A DNA stretch of 64,000 nt from Bacteroidota bacterium (GTDB lineage Bacteria; Bacteroidota; Bacteroidia; Chitinophagales; BACL12): NCBI GenBank assembly GCA_016706865.1, contig JADJIS010000003.1, forward strand, positions 2,108,001-2,172,000, given 5' to 3'. Below are positions 8,811 to 18,189 of the stretch, piece by piece; position 1 is the stretch's first letter; each line of letters starts with the position of its first letter. Under the pieces are notes generated by a model. The model saw only the letters and a program-made list of their open reading frames with translations, was not told the origin of the DNA and searched no databases. A program made the translations under genes and the position numbers.

Positions 8811-9782
8811 TCAAAGAGCCAGTATTTCTACCAGTTGCAACATTTGTTTATTAATTTCCATATGGTGTTTGGTTGCGTTTGCAAAAGGTGTAAATGCCAC
8901 TTCATCATTTACTAATCCGGCCATCACATTTTTCTTTCCATCCAATAAGGCTTCCACTGCAGCCATACCCAATCGGCTGCCCAATATACGATCGCGCACT
9001 GTTGGATTTCCTCCGCGTTGAATATGTCCCAATACAGAAACTCGTGTATCGTAATGATCAAATTTTTCTTTTACCAATTTAGCAATTTCAAAAGCACCAC
9101 CCCTCTCATCACCTTCTGCAACTATTACAATTGCAGATGTTTTTTGATGTGCCCATCCTTTTTGCAGAATACCGATAAGATTTTCTATATCCGTTTCAGT
9201 TTCCGGAATTACAATAGCTTCTGCACCACCCGCAATTCCGGTGGAAAGTGCAATAAATCCTGCATCTCTTCCCATCACCTCCACAAAAAATAAACGATTA
9301 TGAGAAATAGCAGTATCTCTTATTTTATCTATCGCATCAATTGCGGTATTAATTGCAGTATCAAAACCGAGTGTATAATCTGTTCCAAAAAGATCGTTGT
9401 CGATAGTACCCGGAACACCAACACAACTAATTCCAAATTCTTTTTCAAAAACCGTAGCCCCGCGAAAAGTACCATCTCCACCAATTGCAACAAATCCTTC
9501 TATGCCATTTTTTTTAAGATTCTCGTATGCTTTTTTTCTACCTTCCTCAGTCATAAATGCCTGACTGCGTGCTGTTTTTAAAACTGTTCCTCCGCGTTGA
9601 ATTATATTACTTACATCCACAGATTCCATTCGCTTAAATTCACCATCAATCATACCTTCATACCCACGCATTATTCCGAATACTTCTAATCCATGATAAA
9701 TTCCGGTGCGCACAACTGCTCTTACACAAGCGTTCATTCCGGGGCTGTCACCACCGCTTGTCATTACTGCTATTTTTTTCAT
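8811..9782 (-). CDS. pfkA: ATP-dependent 6-phosphofructokinase
   Basis: This is a 323-residue protein of the bacterial PfkA family, which phosphorylates fructose 6-phosphate to fructose 1,6-bisphosphate in glycolysis. The N-terminal nucleotide motif TSGGDSPGMNA is intact. The GGDGT motif carries Gly104, and PGTIDND carries Gly125. These glycines mark the ATP type, whereas pyrophosphate-dependent enzymes have Asp and Lys there. The catalytic base is Asp128, and MGRDAGF (170-176) contributes to sugar-phosphate binding. HIQRGGNPTVRDR near residue 253 is the conserved C-terminal substrate loop. The length is normal, so an active tetrameric cytosolic enzyme is expected. Confidence 0.96.
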   Translation of the reverse strand: MKKIAVMTSGGDSPGMNACVRAVVRTGIYHGLEVFGIMRGYEGMIDGEFKRMESVDVSNIIQRGGTVLKTARSQAFMTEEGRKKAYENLKKNGIEGFVAIGGDGTFRGATVFEKEFGISCVGVPGTIDNDLFGTDYTLGFDTAINTAIDAIDKIRDTAISHNRLFFVEVMGRDAGFIALSTGIAGGAEAIVIPETETDIENLIGILQKGWAHQKTSAIVIVAEGDERGGAFEIAKLVKEKFDHYDTRVSVLGHIQRGGNPTVRDRILGSRLGMAAVEALLDGKKNVMAGLVNDEVAFTPFANATKHHMEINKQMLQLVEILAL

Positions 9783-9853
9783 TTTGATTAATTATTGATC
9801 TGTACTAATTATTTACAATATTCCAATGAGGATAAAAATTGATGAACTATAAT

Positions 9854-10795
9854 TCATTTAATATTCGCCAACATATCTTTAGTCATAGCATCAAGATCAA
9901 ATTCGTGTTTCCATCCCCACTCATTTCTTGCTACGCTGTCATCAATACTTTCAGGCCATGTTTCTGCGATTTTTTGACGAAAATCAATATTATATGTTAC
10001 TTCAAAATCAGGAATATATTTTTTTATTGATTCTGCTACCAATTTTGGAGAAAAACTCATTGCAGAAAGATTATAGGAAGAATGCACCAATAATTTTTCT
10101 GCAGGTGCGTTCATCAACTCAAAGGTTGCTCTAATTGCATCCGGCATGTACATCATTGGTAAAAAAGTATTTTCGCCTAAATAACATTCGTATTTACCTT
10201 CCTTTTTCGCTTTAAAATAAATATCCACTGCATAATCCGTTGTGCCTCCACCCGGTTCTGTTTTATAACTTATAATTCCGGGATAACGAAGACTTCTTAC
10301 ATCAAGTCCATATTTTAAATGATACCAATCGCACCATCTTTCCCCCGCTAACTTACTAATGCCATAAATAGTATTTGGTTCCATTATGGTGATCTGTTCG
10401 GTATTTTCTTTTGGAGTAGTAGGTCCAAATGCAGCAATGGAACTTGGCCAATATACACGTTGAATCTTTTTTTCGCGGGCAATTTCCAGCGTATTTATCA
10501 ATCCATCCATATTGAGTTGCCAGGCTTTCTGCGGATATTTTTCACCGGTTGCCGATAACATGGCGGCCATATTATATATCTGTGTGGGTTTATATTTATC
10601 CACCAACTCCCCTAACCGCGCGGCATCCAACACATTTAATATTTCAAAAGGACCGGATTCGAAAAGTTCACCCTCCGGTTTTTTAATATCGGCTGCAACA
10701 ACATTGGTTTCACCATAACTCGAACGCAGTAACATTGTCAACTCGGCCCCAATCTGGCCACTAGCTCCTATCAATAATATCGTTTCTCCCGGCAT
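9854..10795 (-). CDS. NAD-dependent epimerase/dehydratase family protein, probable L-threonine 3-dehydrogenase (SDR type)
   Basis: The 313-residue extended short-chain dehydrogenase has the NAD-binding motif GASGQIGAEL at 10-19 and the catalytic Tyr144-Lys148 pair in YGISK, with Ser118/Ser119 ahead of it. The segments VYWPSSIAAFGP, YPGIISYKTEPGGGTTDYAV and FLPMMYMPDAIRATF match the GalE-like threonine dehydrogenases described from Flavobacterium. Those enzymes oxidise L-threonine to 2-amino-3-ketobutyrate with NAD. A UDP-sugar epimerase role is the alternative, but the PGGGTTDYA substrate segment favours threonine. It reads away from wecB, 100 bases from it. Confidence 0.85.
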   Translation of the reverse strand: MPGETILLIGASGQIGAELTMLLRSSYGETNVVAADIKKPEGELFESGPFEILNVLDAARLGELVDKYKPTQIYNMAAMLSATGEKYPQKAWQLNMDGLINTLEIAREKKIQRVYWPSSIAAFGPTTPKENTEQITIMEPNTIYGISKLAGERWCDWYHLKYGLDVRSLRYPGIISYKTEPGGGTTDYAVDIYFKAKKEGKYECYLGENTFLPMMYMPDAIRATFELMNAPAEKLLVHSSYNLSAMSFSPKLVAESIKKYIPDFEVTYNIDFRQKIAETWPESIDDSVARNEWGWKHEFDLDAMTKDMLANIK

Positions 10796-10896
10796 TTAGA
10801 ATTTTTAAGGCAACAAAAATAGGGTTAAGGGGTTTATTTACAAACTTCTGTAACTAACATATTATGGTTTACCTTTAGGCCCCATCGCATTATAGG

Positions 10897-11988
10897 ATGA
10901 AAAAGATACTTGTAGTTGTTGGCACCCGTCCCAATTTTATCAAAATAACCCAATTTAAAACTGCTGCTGCATTTCACAATTTCGACCTCAGAATAGTGCA
11001 TACCGGTCAACACTTTGATGATAATTTATCGGCTATCTTTTTCCAACAACTTGCACTTCAACCCGATTATTTTTTGGAGGTTTCGAATACGGATCCTGAA
11101 AAACAGCGGCATCAAATACATGCGGGACTAACACATTTAATTCAACATAAATTTACTCCCGAACTTATTATGGTTGTGGGGGATGTAAATTCTACCAGAG
11201 CAGCTGCCGAAACTGCTACTCAATTAAACATCAGAATAGCCCATGTGGAAAGCGGATTGCGCAGTTTCGATCAGAACATGCCCGAAGAAATTAATCGCAT
11301 TATTACCGATCAACTCAGCACCTATTTTTTTATTACCGAAGAAAGTGGTTTGATCAATTTGAGATCAGAAAAAAAAGACCCTACTCATTTGTACTTCGTA
11401 GGAAATACCATGATAGATACTTTGATGAAATTTTCAGCTCAAATCGACCAAGATCCCATTTTAGAGCAATTACGGTTAGAGGAAAATAATTTCGCACTGG
11501 TAACGCTGCACAGACCATCTAACGTTGATTCAAAAGTGGATTTACAAAGATCTTTGGAATTGTTGGAACATATTTCTAAAAAAATGAAATTGGTTTTTCC
11601 TATTCATCCGAGAACATATCAAAAATTAGTTGCATACGATCTTTTATCTTTTTTACAACATCTGGAAAATGTGATCCTCACAGAACCGCTGAGTTATTTT
11701 TCCTTTCAAAAATTAATTTCTTCCTGCAGTTTTGTTATTACTGATAGTGGAGGAGTTCAGGAAGAAACAACCTATAGATCAAAACCCTGCATTACCATAA
11801 GACCAAACACAGAAAGACCTTCCACAATAGTTTTAGGGACAAATACACTCACCGATTGGAAATTAGAAAGTATAGATGATCTAATTAATTCTATAAAAAA
11901 CAATTCTTACAAAAGCGGAGTAATACCACCTTTATGGGATGGAAATTCATCAAGCAGAATTTTTCAGATCTTAGCAGAGGTTTTATAG
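10897..11988 (+). CDS. wecB: UDP-N-acetylglucosamine 2-epimerase (non-hydrolysing)
   Basis: This 363-residue enzyme interconverts UDP-GlcNAc and UDP-ManNAc for surface polysaccharide synthesis. The family hallmarks are present: GTRPNFIK near the start, HTGQHFDDN, VVGDVNSTRAAA, the catalytic region AHVESGLRSFDQNMPEEINR, TLHRPSN, and C-terminal TDSGGVQEE followed by RPNTERPS. The usual GTRPEAIK is GTRPNFIK here, a modest variation. A promoter-like TACCTTTA lies at 10870-10877. The 3' end overlaps the convergent glycosyltransferase gene by 25 bases. With that gene, the YfhO-like protein and the deacetylase-like gene it forms a loose envelope-glycan region. Confidence 0.93.
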   Translation: MKKILVVVGTRPNFIKITQFKTAAAFHNFDLRIVHTGQHFDDNLSAIFFQQLALQPDYFLEVSNTDPEKQRHQIHAGLTHLIQHKFTPELIMVVGDVNSTRAAAETATQLNIRIAHVESGLRSFDQNMPEEINRIITDQLSTYFFITEESGLINLRSEKKDPTHLYFVGNTMIDTLMKFSAQIDQDPILEQLRLEENNFALVTLHRPSNVDSKVDLQRSLELLEHISKKMKLVFPIHPRTYQKLVAYDLLSFLQHLENVILTEPLSYFSFQKLISSCSFVITDSGGVQEETTYRSKPCITIRPNTERPSTIVLGTNTLTDWKLESIDDLINSIKNNSYKSGVIPPLWDGNSSSRIFQILAEVL

Positions 11989-13277
11989 AGACCGTCTAAT
12001 ATTTTTGCAAAATTTTTGGCATTTTCTCTTCTCGCATATTTTTCTATACCCGCAGAATTAATTTTTAATTGACCTCTTTTATATTGATCAAACAACAACA
12101 ATACTTTTTCTCTGATATCATTTTTATTATTCATTTCTGCAACTACACCTGAATTTGTTTCTTTAATTATAACCGCTGCATCGCCTTCAACATTTCCTAT
12201 TACCAATATCGGTCTTCCGGCTGCCAGGTATTCAAATAATTTTGCAGGGATTCGCCCCAAAATATCGTGTGTGTCGTTTAGTAATAAAAGTAAAACGGGA
12301 GAACGCTGCATGGCCTGTACAGCTTCATTATGCGCCAAATGTTCTATATGAACTAATTTGTCCTGTAATTTGTTATTCGCAATACTTTCTGACACAGTAA
12401 AATCGATATTCCCTGTAAGCTGAATTTTAAGTTCTTTATTAAATTCTTCGTTTTCTTTACACAATTCCGCTAAAACTTCCCATAATAATTCCGGATTACG
12501 TGCTTTATTAATCATACCGGAATGATGCAAAATAAATCCCCGATCAATTTCAATTAAATTTTTATCAAAATCATCCTCATCAAAACCATTGGTAATAACT
12601 TCTGTGTTGTTATTATTTATGAGATTAAAATCAGATGCCCAGTGTTTACTTACAGTTACAACTTTGTCAGCTGAACGCAATACTTTTTGTTCGAGTGCAT
12701 GATGTTTTTTATCAGCATAATCGGATAAATTTAATTCCTGGTAATAATCTATTTTTGTCCAGGGATCACGAAAATCCGCTATCCATGGAATATGTAAATT
12801 TTCTTTTACCCCCATTGCTATCAAATGCATACTATGTGGAGGTCCGGAAGAAATAATTGCATCAACAGGATTATTTTGTAAATATTCTGTAAGAAATTTA
12901 ACAGAAGGTTTTATCCAAAATTTACGTGCGTCAGGAATAAAAAAATTTCCCCTTACCCATACAGAAAATTTTTGCAATACCCCGGGTTTCTTTTTTTCCT
13001 GTAAAAATCCGGCGCCAATTTTTTCTTGTTTTTTATACCCTAAAAATCTTTTATACAGATCGTATGGCTCCCAGATGGGACGTTTAATTACAGTTATTCC
13101 CGAAGGAATGGAAGCCTCCAATGAACGATCGATCACAGGCATTTCGGCATTTTCAGCGGTATATATCACAGGTTCCCAACCGAATTCCCTCAAAAATTTC
13201 GACATTTTTACCCAACGTTGCACTGCAACACCGCCGCTTGGCGGCCAATAATATGTGATGATAAGTACCTTTTTCAA
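11964..13277 (-). CDS. Glycosyltransferase family 4 protein
   Basis: The product has a GT-B fold glycosyltransferase pattern: N-terminal KKVLIITYYWPPSGGVAVQR with a glycine-rich loop, an acceptor-domain hinge, and a C-terminal donor-site segment KLFEYLAAGRPILVIG with an invariant Glu. It probably transfers a sugar from a nucleotide-sugar donor onto a cell-envelope glycan at the cytoplasmic face. Donor and acceptor cannot be told from the sequence. I place the start at the TTG at 13277, giving the family-typical MKKVLII N-terminus. A longer frame begins at another TTG at 13316. It overlaps wecB at its 3' end and diverges from the YfhO-like gene. Confidence 0.88.
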   Translation of the reverse strand: MKKVLIITYYWPPSGGVAVQRWVKMSKFLREFGWEPVIYTAENAEMPVIDRSLEASIPSGITVIKRPIWEPYDLYKRFLGYKKQEKIGAGFLQEKKKPGVLQKFSVWVRGNFFIPDARKFWIKPSVKFLTEYLQNNPVDAIISSGPPHSMHLIAMGVKENLHIPWIADFRDPWTKIDYYQELNLSDYADKKHHALEQKVLRSADKVVTVSKHWASDFNLINNNNTEVITNGFDEDDFDKNLIEIDRGFILHHSGMINKARNPELLWEVLAELCKENEEFNKELKIQLTGNIDFTVSESIANNKLQDKLVHIEHLAHNEAVQAMQRSPVLLLLLNDTHDILGRIPAKLFEYLAAGRPILVIGNVEGDAAVIIKETNSGVVAEMNNKNDIREKVLLLFDQYKRGQLKINSAGIEKYARRENAKNFAKILDGLYKTSAKI

Positions 13278-13372
13278 TTCACTGTTATAAAGGGTTAAAA
13301 TTATAACATCTTGCAAAACAAATTCCCTGTTTAGGCCGAAGTTCTTAACTTTAGCGCTTCAAATCCAATGGA

Positions 13373-15871
13373 ATGATGAATAAACCAACAGGTCAAAAAA
13401 ATATTTTAGCTTTTGTTGCTGCACTTGTAGCATTTTTGGTGTTTAGTGCACTTTACTTTTATCCACTATTGCAGGGTAAAATTTTGGTGCAAAGTGATAT
13501 CATGAACTATATTGGAGCGAGTAAAGAGGCCACCGACCACTATAATTCAACAGGAGATGCAGCACTTTGGACAAATTCAATGTTTGGAGGAATGCCCACT
13601 TATCAAATAATGCTTCCGGAAAATGGAAATGTCTTTGAAAAAGTAAATAAGTTTTTAGGCGTGTTTTTACCGCGTCCTGCAAATTATATGTTCATAGCAT
13701 TGGTCTGCTTTTTTTTATTGCTGCGAAGTTTTAAGGTCAATTATTATCTATCTATATCCGGGGCTTTGTGTTATGCCTTAGGAACTTATCTTATTACATT
13801 TATGGAAGTTGGCCATAACACAAAAGTGAATGCGCTCGCATTAATGCCACTGGTATTAACAGGAATAAATTATTTATTGCAAAAAAAGTTTTGGCTCGGA
13901 GCCTCTATTACCTTATTTGCAATGACATGTCAGATAACGGCCAATCATCCTCAAATAACATATTATATGTTTCTCATTATTTTCTGTTGGATGATTTCGG
14001 AATTTGTTTATTCATTGCGTGAAAAACAATTAACTTCTTTTTTTAAAAATGCTGGAATTATTTTAGTTGCAATATTATTTGCAGTGAGTGCAAATACATC
14101 CAAATTATGGACAACCTACGAATACAGTAAAGAAACGATTAGAGGAGGGAGCGAATTAACCACAACCAGCGAAAAGCAAGGAAGTGGATTAGATAGGGAA
14201 TATGCATTCAGCTGGAGTTCAGGAGTTGCGGAATCATTTAGTATTATGTATTCCAATTTTTCGGGTGGAGGAAGTGGGTTTTCATTTTTACAAAGTAAAG
14301 ACGGAAAAACAATTGAAAGTCCATTGCTCTCTTTCGTGCAATCTGCTTATCAGCAAGACCAGAAAAAAGCACAGGAATTATTACAATATTCCGGACAAGG
14401 AACAAAGTATTGGGGGGATATGCCTTTTACCTCAGGCCCTATATATGTTGGTTCTATTTTATGTTTTCTGTTTTTATTAGGTGCTTTTCTTGCAAATAAT
14501 AAATTGAGATGGTGGTTAATTGCTGCAACAGTTTTATCGCTGTTTTTAGGATGGGGTAAAAACTTTCCTGCGTTTAATAATTTTATGTTCGATTACTTTC
14601 CGTTGTATAATAAATTCCGTACGGTTTCGATGGCAATGACTATGCTGTGTTTAACAATTCCCGTAATGGCATATTATATTGTGAATAAATTTTTATCCAG
14701 AGATAATGAATTTGATGATAACAGAAAAATGTTCGCGCTTAAATGGAGTTCGATAATTGTTGGTGGATTAAGTGTGTTATTATTACTATCCGGTAGTTTA
14801 TTTGATTTAACAAGTCCGAGGGAGGAAGCTTATCTCGCACAAATGAATGACCCGCAAACAATGGCATATTTTGACTTGCTTAAAGATGAACGTTTAGCGA
14901 TGATAAGAACAGATGTGTTTGTTTCCACCTTCTTAATTGGGCTAGCCGCACTCACTTTATTTTTATTTCTTAGGAAAACGATCAACGGAAAAGTTGCAAT
15001 TGCCATCATATGTATTTTACCGGTTCTTGACTTGTTAATTGTAGATTCTCATTATCTCGGAAAAGATAATTATGCAGATTCGAATTTTTATGAGCAGCGA
15101 TTCAGAAATGCTATTCCGGTAATAAAAGATAAAGATCCAAATTTCCGCGTTTTTAATACAATGGCTGCTTTAGATCAGGATGGAAGCACTTCTTATTATT
15201 ATAAAAATCTGGGTGGTTATCACGGTGCTAAATTGCAGCGATATCAGGATATGATCGACGGGTATTTAAGCAAAGGAAGTTATCCTGCCATTAATATGTT
15301 AAATACGAAATACATCATTAGCAATCGCGGAAATAAACCATCGGTTGAAAGAAATCCTATGGCCTGTGGTAATGCCTGGTTTGTTGATTCGGTGCAAATG
15401 GTAAATTCGGCTGATGAAGAATTTGCGGCAATTGAAAAATTAAATCCAGTTAAAAAAGTAATAGTACATTCAGAATTTAAATCACAAATTGTTTCAGAAA
15501 CAGTTCCTATGGATTCGATGCGTAGTATTCAATTGGTGAAATTTACTCCTGATGAATTGCAATATAAATCAAAAAATAATGTGGCGAGTCCTGCGGTATT
15601 TAGTGAAGTTTGGTACAGAGGAAATGAGGACTGGAAAGCATATATAGATGGAAAATATGTGGACCATTTCCGGGCAAATTATATTTTACGCGGGTTGTGG
15701 ATCCCTGAAGGAGAACATGACATCACCTTTAAATTTGAACCTCATTCTTTTTATGCCGGTAAAAAAGTTTCCACAGCTGCATCTTCATTAATATTGATCA
15801 TAGTTGCTGCGGGATTTTTTATGGCGTATAGGAAAGAAAATAATACACAATCCATCGAATCAAACAAATAA
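13373..15871 (+). CDS. YfhO-family polytopic membrane protein
   Basis: The 832-residue protein has an N-terminal helix, then a periplasmic loop with LVQSDIMNY and LWTNSMFGGMPTYQI. About eleven further hydrophobic helices follow, then a soluble domain of ~270 residues, and finally one C-terminal helix (ASSLILIIVAAGFFMAYRKE). This layout and the segments GMPTYQ, FNTMAALDQDGSTSYYYKNLGGYHGAKL and PEGEHDITFKFEP are typical of Bacteroidota YfhO-like proteins. In Firmicutes, YfhO is a GT-C glycosyltransferase that glycosylates lipoteichoic acid; the acceptor in Bacteroidota is unknown. Two ATG codons occur in tandem at the start, so either may be used. A TAACTTTA box at 13346-13353 may be its promoter. 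Confidence 0.85.
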   Translation: MMNKPTGQKNILAFVAALVAFLVFSALYFYPLLQGKILVQSDIMNYIGASKEATDHYNSTGDAALWTNSMFGGMPTYQIMLPENGNVFEKVNKFLGVFLPRPANYMFIALVCFFLLLRSFKVNYYLSISGALCYALGTYLITFMEVGHNTKVNALALMPLVLTGINYLLQKKFWLGASITLFAMTCQITANHPQITYYMFLIIFCWMISEFVYSLREKQLTSFFKNAGIILVAILFAVSANTSKLWTTYEYSKETIRGGSELTTTSEKQGSGLDREYAFSWSSGVAESFSIMYSNFSGGGSGFSFLQSKDGKTIESPLLSFVQSAYQQDQKKAQELLQYSGQGTKYWGDMPFTSGPIYVGSILCFLFLLGAFLANNKLRWWLIAATVLSLFLGWGKNFPAFNNFMFDYFPLYNKFRTVSMAMTMLCLTIPVMAYYIVNKFLSRDNEFDDNRKMFALKWSSIIVGGLSVLLLLSGSLFDLTSPREEAYLAQMNDPQTMAYFDLLKDERLAMIRTDVFVSTFLIGLAALTLFLFLRKTINGKVAIAIICILPVLDLLIVDSHYLGKDNYADSNFYEQRFRNAIPVIKDKDPNFRVFNTMAALDQDGSTSYYYKNLGGYHGAKLQRYQDMIDGYLSKGSYPAINMLNTKYIISNRGNKPSVERNPMACGNAWFVDSVQMVNSADEEFAAIEKLNPVKKVIVHSEFKSQIVSETVPMDSMRSIQLVKFTPDELQYKSKNNVASPAVFSEVWYRGNEDWKAYIDGKYVDHFRANYILRGLWIPEGEHDITFKFEPHSFYAGKKVSTAASSLILIIVAAGFFMAYRKENNTQSIESNK

Positions 15872-15931
15872 TTATTACGAAAAAAATCAGGTAAAAGTCA
15901 ACATTATTCATTTCTAATGGGATATAATATC

Positions 15932-15947
15932 ATCCGCCGCGGCGGAT
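15932..15947. repeat. 16-bp perfect palindrome ATCCGCCGCGGCGGAT, copy 1
   Basis: Perfect inverted repeat with no loop. An identical copy, also preceded by C and followed by TTG, lies at 38446-38461. Confidence 0.85.
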
Positions 15948-16116
15948 TTGTGTTAAAGAACCATTTTAGAATTTATACATTAATTTATAATTCAGTTAAT
16001 GAGGAAAGAATGCAGAAAATCAACTAAAAGGTAAATCAATACAGAATATTGTAATTTAGAGAATTAAAAAAAAAGGCATGTGTGATAAAGTTTAACACTT
16101 CAAATTTTACGAAATA

Positions 16117-16142
16117 CCAAACCCCGATAGGGGTGACATTAT
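16117..16142. repeat. ACCCC-GATA-GGGGT hairpin repeat, copy 1
   Basis: Shares a CCAAACCCCG core and the tail AGGGGTGACATTAT with the copy 53 bases downstream. Confidence 0.8.
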
Positions 16143-16169
16143 TATAGAAAATACAAAAGTAAATAATTT

Positions 16170-16195
16170 CCAAAACCCCGGTAGGGGTGACATTA
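16170..16195. repeat. ACCCC-GGTA-GGGGT hairpin repeat, copy 2
   Basis: Second copy of the same short hairpin with the same AGGGGTGACATTAT tail, in the same orientation. Confidence 0.8.
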
Positions 16196-16233
16196 TAACT
16201 CAATAAACAAATAACGAATCAATCAAATAATAC

Positions 16234-17043
16234 ATGCAATACGATCCGGTAAAACGAAGTTTAGGAAGTGTATTTAATAAAACCCCTTTTTTAAGAATAC
16301 TTTTTTATAAAATGCTTGACCTTTTATTATTAAGGTCGTGGCATATCCATAAAGAATTAAAAAAATGGGCGAAGGGAAAACTTGATTCCGAACAACATAT
16401 CATGGATGCCGGTTCAGGTTTCGGACAATACTCCTATTATTTAAGTTCCATGAGTGAAAAATGGAAGTTTTTGGCAGTAGATGTAAAGGAAGAACAAATT
16501 GCAGATTGTAATGTGTTTTTCAAAAAGATAGGTAGAAAAAATATTCGTTTTCAGGTGCAAGACCTTACAAAATTTAAAATAGATAATCATTTTAATTTAG
16601 TTGTTTGTGTGGATGTTATGGAACACGTATTAGAAGATGTGGAAGTGTTTAAAAATTTTCACGCATCATTAGTTCCGGGTGGAATGGTATTGATCTCCAC
16701 TCCTTCCGACCAAGGTGGATCTGATGTTCAGGAGGGAGATGATAGTTCATTTATTGAAGAACATGTGCGCGATGGATATAATATGGAAGATATTCAGGTG
16801 AAATTGCGCTCAGCCGGATTCCAAAAAACAGAGGCCAGATATGCATACGGAACTCCCGGCAAAATTGCCTGGCGATTATCGATGAAATATCCGCTGCAAT
16901 TATTAAATATCTCCAAGGCATTTTTTATTATTTTACCATTTTATTATCTCCTCACATTCCCATTTTGTTTGATACTTAATTATCTGGATACGCATAGTGA
17001 ACATAAGACGGGCACGGGATTGATTGTGAAGGCGTGGAAATGA
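16234..17043 (+). CDS. Class I SAM-dependent methyltransferase
   Basis: The 269-residue protein has a Rossmann-fold methyltransferase core. Motif I is MDAGSGFGQYSYYL, an acidic residue after strand 2 is in FLAVDVKEEQ, and the post-I region LVVCVDVMEHVLEDVEVF is followed by LVPGGMVLISTPS. It resembles the Methyltransf_11/23 families that modify lipids, quinones or sugars. The C-terminus adds a hydrophobic stretch (FFIILPFYYLLTFPFCLILNY) that could anchor it to the membrane, which fits a lipid or envelope-glycan substrate. The substrate is unknown. Two AATTGAC 7-mers start five bases after its stop codon. Confidence 0.85.
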   Translation: MQYDPVKRSLGSVFNKTPFLRILFYKMLDLLLLRSWHIHKELKKWAKGKLDSEQHIMDAGSGFGQYSYYLSSMSEKWKFLAVDVKEEQIADCNVFFKKIGRKNIRFQVQDLTKFKIDNHFNLVVCVDVMEHVLEDVEVFKNFHASLVPGGMVLISTPSDQGGSDVQEGDDSSFIEEHVRDGYNMEDIQVKLRSAGFQKTEARYAYGTPGKIAWRLSMKYPLQLLNISKAFFIILPFYYLLTFPFCLILNYLDTHSEHKTGTGLIVKAWK

Positions 17044-17070
17044 TCCAAATTGACAATTGACAATATTTCT

Positions 17071-17113
17071 GTGTCCCTACAGAGTTACGCGCAGCGAACT
17101 CTGTGGATTCGGA
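17071..17113 (+). repeat. REP-like hairpin L1
   Basis: GTGTCCC, then the stem ACAGAGTT / AACTCTGT with inner CGC-GCA-GCG, then the tail ATTCGGA. First of four same-oriented copies left of the RAYT gene. Confidence 0.85.
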
Positions 17114-17142
17114 GCGTTGAGTTCTGAAGCTCTATCCTATGT

Positions 17143-17186
17143 GTGTCCCCACAGTGTTACGCGTAGCGAACTCTGTGGCCTCGGAG
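17143..17186 (+). repeat. REP-like hairpin L2
   Basis: GTGTCCCC, stem CCACAGTGTT / AACTCTGTGG with one mismatch, loop containing CGCGTAGCG, tail CCTCGGAG. Confidence 0.85.
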
Positions 17187-17242
17187 TTTTAATTATCATG
17201 CTTAGTCAAGGTAGAGCTAACTTAATTTCAATACTTCATTTA

Positions 17243-17283
17243 TGTCCACACAGAGCAAGCCCAACGAACTCTGTGGTCTCGGA
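17243..17283 (+). repeat. REP-like hairpin L3, degenerate
   Basis: TGTCC, then ACAGAG / CTCTGTGG arms with an altered loop, and the tail TCTCGGA. Diverged copy. Confidence 0.75.
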
Positions 17284-17392
17284 AATTAGTTATCAAAATA
17301 AAAATTATAAACAATGAGAAAATAGTCGCTGAAAAATTTTAGCGTGTATAGCCTCTCCACCAAATAATTCGAAGAAAACATACAAGAAAAAA

Positions 17393-17436
17393 GTGTCCCC
17401 ACAGAGTTACGCGCAGCCAACTCTGTGGCCTCGGAG
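17393..17436 (+). repeat. REP-like hairpin L4
   Basis: GTGTCCCC, perfect 10-bp stem CCACAGAGTT / AACTCTGTGG, loop ACGCGCAGCC, tail CCTCGGAG. Closest copy to the RAYT start, 36 bases away. Confidence 0.88.
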
Positions 17437-17471
17437 GAAAATTATTAATGTAAGATTAATACCTTCGTTCA

Positions 17472-18074
17472 ATGACATTGCGAACCCTTAAACCCGATAA
17501 AGGAACAAGTTATTTCTGTACCTTTACAAATTGTAATTGGATACCATTATTCCAAATTACCAATTTCTACGATAAAATATATTCCTGGTTTGATTTTCTG
17601 GTAAACCGAGGTGATCAAATAATAGGATATGTTATAATGCCCAATCATATGCATGCAATTATATACTTAGATAATAATAGTCCTATAATAAATAAAGTTA
17701 TAGGCGAGGCTAAAAGATTATTTTCATACTCCATTGTCAGCAAATTGAAGAAATTAGATGAGGGAGAAATAGTTTTACAACTACAAAATTGTGTTTCGGA
17801 TTATGAAAGAAAAAAGGGATTTAAACACAAGGTTTTTGAAGATTCATTTGATTGTAAGGAATGTTACAATTATAATTACATTTTGCAGAAACTTCAATAT
17901 ATGCACTTAAATCCAGTGAAGGCAGGATTAATAATTACTCCTGAGGAATATATTCACAGTAGTGCGAAGTATTATTCAACAGGAGAGCAGGGTATATATC
18001 CTGTTAAGCATTTTGTTGAAGTATTTGAAGGTAAAGAGGCATTTGAGTTTTCGAGAAAGTATTTTTTTAAATGA
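17472..18074 (+). CDS. REP-associated tyrosine transposase (RAYT, IS200-like Y1/HUH family)
   Basis: The 200-residue product carries the HUH nickase motif of Y1 transposases in GYVIMPNHMHAIIYL, with His59-Met60-His61. A helix AKRLFSYSIV follows, whose Tyr86 is the probable nucleophile. The C-terminal signature YMHLNPVKAGLI followed by YIHSSAKYY is characteristic of the chromosomal RAYT branch rather than of mobile IS200/IS605. RAYTs are thought to nick and spread REP palindromes as single strands. The gene appears complete. It is flanked by four palindromes on the left and two in opposite orientation on the right, the layout expected for a RAYT acting on its own REPs. No tnpB partner is present. 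Confidence 0.9.
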   Translation: MTLRTLKPDKGTSYFCTFTNCNWIPLFQITNFYDKIYSWFDFLVNRGDQIIGYVIMPNHMHAIIYLDNNSPIINKVIGEAKRLFSYSIVSKLKKLDEGEIVLQLQNCVSDYERKKGFKHKVFEDSFDCKECYNYNYILQKLQYMHLNPVKAGLIITPEEYIHSSAKYYSTGEQGIYPVKHFVEVFEGKEAFEFSRKYFFK

Positions 18075-18189
18075 ATATGTATCTTGCTAATATTTCAGGC
18101 GTGAAGATTTATCCTCCGAATCCACAGAGTTCGCTGCGCGTAACTCTGTGGGGACACTCGCGGGGGGAATGCCGAATCCCCAGAGTTCT
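18075..18189. other. Non-coding right flank of the RAYT gene
   Basis: Holds two palindrome copies in the orientation opposite to those on the left, separated by a GC-rich spacer (CGGGGGGAATG). Confidence 0.8.
18114..18157 (-). repeat. REP-like hairpin R1, inverted relative to L1-L4
   Basis: Reverse complement of the left element: CTCCGAATCC, stem ACAGAGTT / AACTCTGT, loop with CGCTGCGCG, then GGGGACAC. Almost identical to L1 and L4. Confidence 0.88.

Larger units (their letters stand above)
15872..16233. other. Intergenic region holding three small palindromic repeats
   Basis: The 362-base gap between the YfhO-like gene and the methyltransferase gene holds one ATCCGCCG/CGGCGGAT palindrome and two copies of an ACCCC-GRTA-GGGGT hairpin. 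The rest is AT-rich with no gene. Confidence 0.7.
17044..17471. other. Non-coding region left of the RAYT gene, built from REP-like palindromes
   Basis: This 428-base gap contains two AATTGAC heptads at 17048-17061 and four copies of a ~43-bp hairpin element, all in the same orientation, annotated separately. Nothing else is recognisable. An 86-codon frame across it is made of the palindromes and is not a gene. Confidence 0.8.

Noticed and set aside
17057..17317. 86-codon plus-strand frame left of the RAYT gene
   Set aside because: Its sequence is the translation of the repeated palindromes (TRSELCG twice); no homologue or start signal.
17472..18074. RAYT as part of an IS200/IS605 insertion sequence
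   Set aside because: No tnpB, no subterminal IS200 ends; the C-terminal motifs and flanking REP copies fit a RAYT instead.
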